In this document: positions 52,133-52,761 of the stretch, piece after piece | How positions within the stretch are numbered: the first letter of the stretch is position 1 | Layout of the letters: every line of letters begins with the position of its first letter | Origin: GCA-2693325 sp036343635 | Lineage (GTDB): Bacteria; Latescibacterota; UBA2968; UBA8231 | Length of the DNA stretch: 52,761 nucleotides | Assembly (NCBI GenBank): GCA_036343635.1 | Contig: JAYYVF010000099.1 | Coordinates: 1 to 52,761 of the forward strand | Reading direction: 5' to 3' | Notes under the pieces: model-generated | Seen by the model: only the letters and a program-made list of their open reading frames with translations | Told to the model about the DNA's origin: nothing | Databases searched by the model: none | Translations under genes and position numbers: made by a program

Positions 52133-52761
52133 GTGCAGGAAAATCCTAATGCTCCGAAAAAGCATCGACCCAATTGGCGTGATGACGGTGAAATCTTAGA
52201 AATCAACGAAATCTTCTACTCAATTGAGGGTGAGGGACTCAGAGTAGGTCAGCCGACAACCTTTGTCAGGCTTTCCAAGTGTAATCTCCGTTGCGATTTC
52301 TGTGACACAGAGTTTGACTCGTTTACCGAAATGTCTATCAACGAAATTGTCAACAAAATTAAACAATACACCGCAGCCTGGATTTGCCTTACTGGCGGGG
52401 AGCCCCTCGGTCAAAACATTGTTCCCCTGGCCCGATCATTGCGAAAGTTAAATTATAATCTCCATATTGAAACCAACGGCACATTAGACCCGGGCCCTGA
52501 ACTGCTAACACTTATAGACCATTGGACCGTATCGCCAAAGCGAAATAAAATAGCACAAGGATTGAAGAAGGTAACAGAGCTGAAATATATCGTAGGAAAA
52601 CATTTTCATGAAGATCATGTCGATGAAAACCGTGCCGAATTCATCTATTTGCAACCCGAGTCCAGTGACCCTAAATACACGAAAAAAACCCTAGATATTT
52701 TAGGGCGCCATCCGGAATGGAGGCTCTCCTATAGAATCCACAAAATTCTAAATCTACCTTA
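52133..52761 (+). CDS. queE: 7-carboxy-7-deazaguanine synthase QueE, cut at the window end
   Basis: QueE is a radical SAM enzyme that contracts 6-carboxytetrahydropterin to 7-carboxy-7-deazaguanine. The cluster motif is C50-N-L-R-C54-D-F-C57 followed by DTEF, the SAM strand is ICLTGGEPLGQ, and IFYSIEGEGLRVGQPTTF is the family N-terminus. The C-terminal part, SYRIHKILNLP, matches QueE ends, so only a few residues are missing. The start is a GTG at 52133 with AAAGGA ahead of it. The frame runs off the window. It is divergent from queC and they may share control. queD is not seen. Confidence 0.93.
   Translation, partial: MQENPNAPKKHRPNWRDDGEILEINEIFYSIEGEGLRVGQPTTFVRLSKCNLRCDFCDTEFDSFTEMSINEIVNKIKQYTAAWICLTGGEPLGQNIVPLARSLRKLNYNLHIETNGTLDPGPELLTLIDHWTVSPKRNKIAQGLKKVTELKYIVGKHFHEDHVDENRAEFIYLQPESSDPKYTKKTLDILGRHPEWRLSYRIHKILNLP

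Noticed and set aside
1..52761. CRISPR array, prophage or insertion sequence
   Set aside because: No regularly spaced repeats, transposase, integrase or phage structural gene was seen on either strand.

Overview
The window is about 52.8 kb of moderately AT-rich bacterial DNA with dense genes and short gaps. It carries single-copy housekeeping genes (dnaA, rlmKL, pfkA, pdxA, queC, queE) and long stretches in one direction, so it looks chromosomal and not plasmid or phage. I see no tRNA, rRNA, CRISPR array, insertion sequence or integrase. Two secreted proteins end in a YPNPFN-type FlgD-like sorting domain, there are two sulfatase-fold proteins, an enolase-superfamily enzyme, a Gfo/Idh/MocA dehydrogenase and several putative glycosidases. 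This mix, with many TTG starts, suggests a Gram-negative, polysaccharide-using marine or environmental lineage of the Latescibacterota / Poribacteria / Marinimicrobia kind. That placement is inference from gene content, not a tree.

Layout. 1-5.5 kb: an ABC exporter (permease cut by the window edge, ATPase complete), an N-acetylmuramoyl-alanine amidase, a GH1 beta-glucosidase, an RsmC-like methyltransferase and a phosphofructokinase. 5.5-18.3 kb, almost all on the minus strand: a beta-barrel-like envelope protein, pdxA, an uncharacterised probable glycosidase, a MocA-type dehydrogenase, an enolase-superfamily dehydratase, rlmKL, an AraC-type regulator, a soluble transhydrogenase and a sulfatase. 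The pdxA-to-enolase block reads as a sugar or sugar-acid catabolic group. 18.4-21.8 kb, plus strand: a secreted sorbosone-dehydrogenase-like propeller followed by a secreted di-haem protein, both with the same C-terminal sorting domain, so a likely extracellular or surface oxidation pair.

22-38.7 kb: a surface-glycan locus. It has an FAD-dependent oxidoreductase, a GT39-like membrane glycosyltransferase broken by one in-frame TGA, a sulfatase-fold protein without the formylglycine motif, a CysC-like kinase, a DegT aminotransferase, two GT4 glycosyltransferases, four class I methyltransferases (one on the opposite strand at the edge), a FemAB-like acyltransferase fused to a glycosidase-like beta-propeller, a radical SAM/SPASM enzyme and a Wzx-type flippase. 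Together these would build, decorate and export a heavily modified polysaccharide.

38.7-52.8 kb: an HhH-GPD DNA glycosylase, a large probable glycosidase, a frame-disrupted zinc-motif protein, a ribbon-helix-helix-like protein, an XRE regulator and dnaA. dnaA is convergent and tail-overlapping with a mutasome-like operon made of a small unknown protein, an ImuB-like protein and DnaE2. That operon is preceded by a perfect 13-bp inverted repeat over its probable promoter, which is the best candidate here for an undescribed regulatory element (possibly a lineage-specific LexA box). Upstream lies a 0.7-kb gene-poor stretch with repeated GGGAGCAC words. The window ends with divergent queC and queE for queuosine synthesis.
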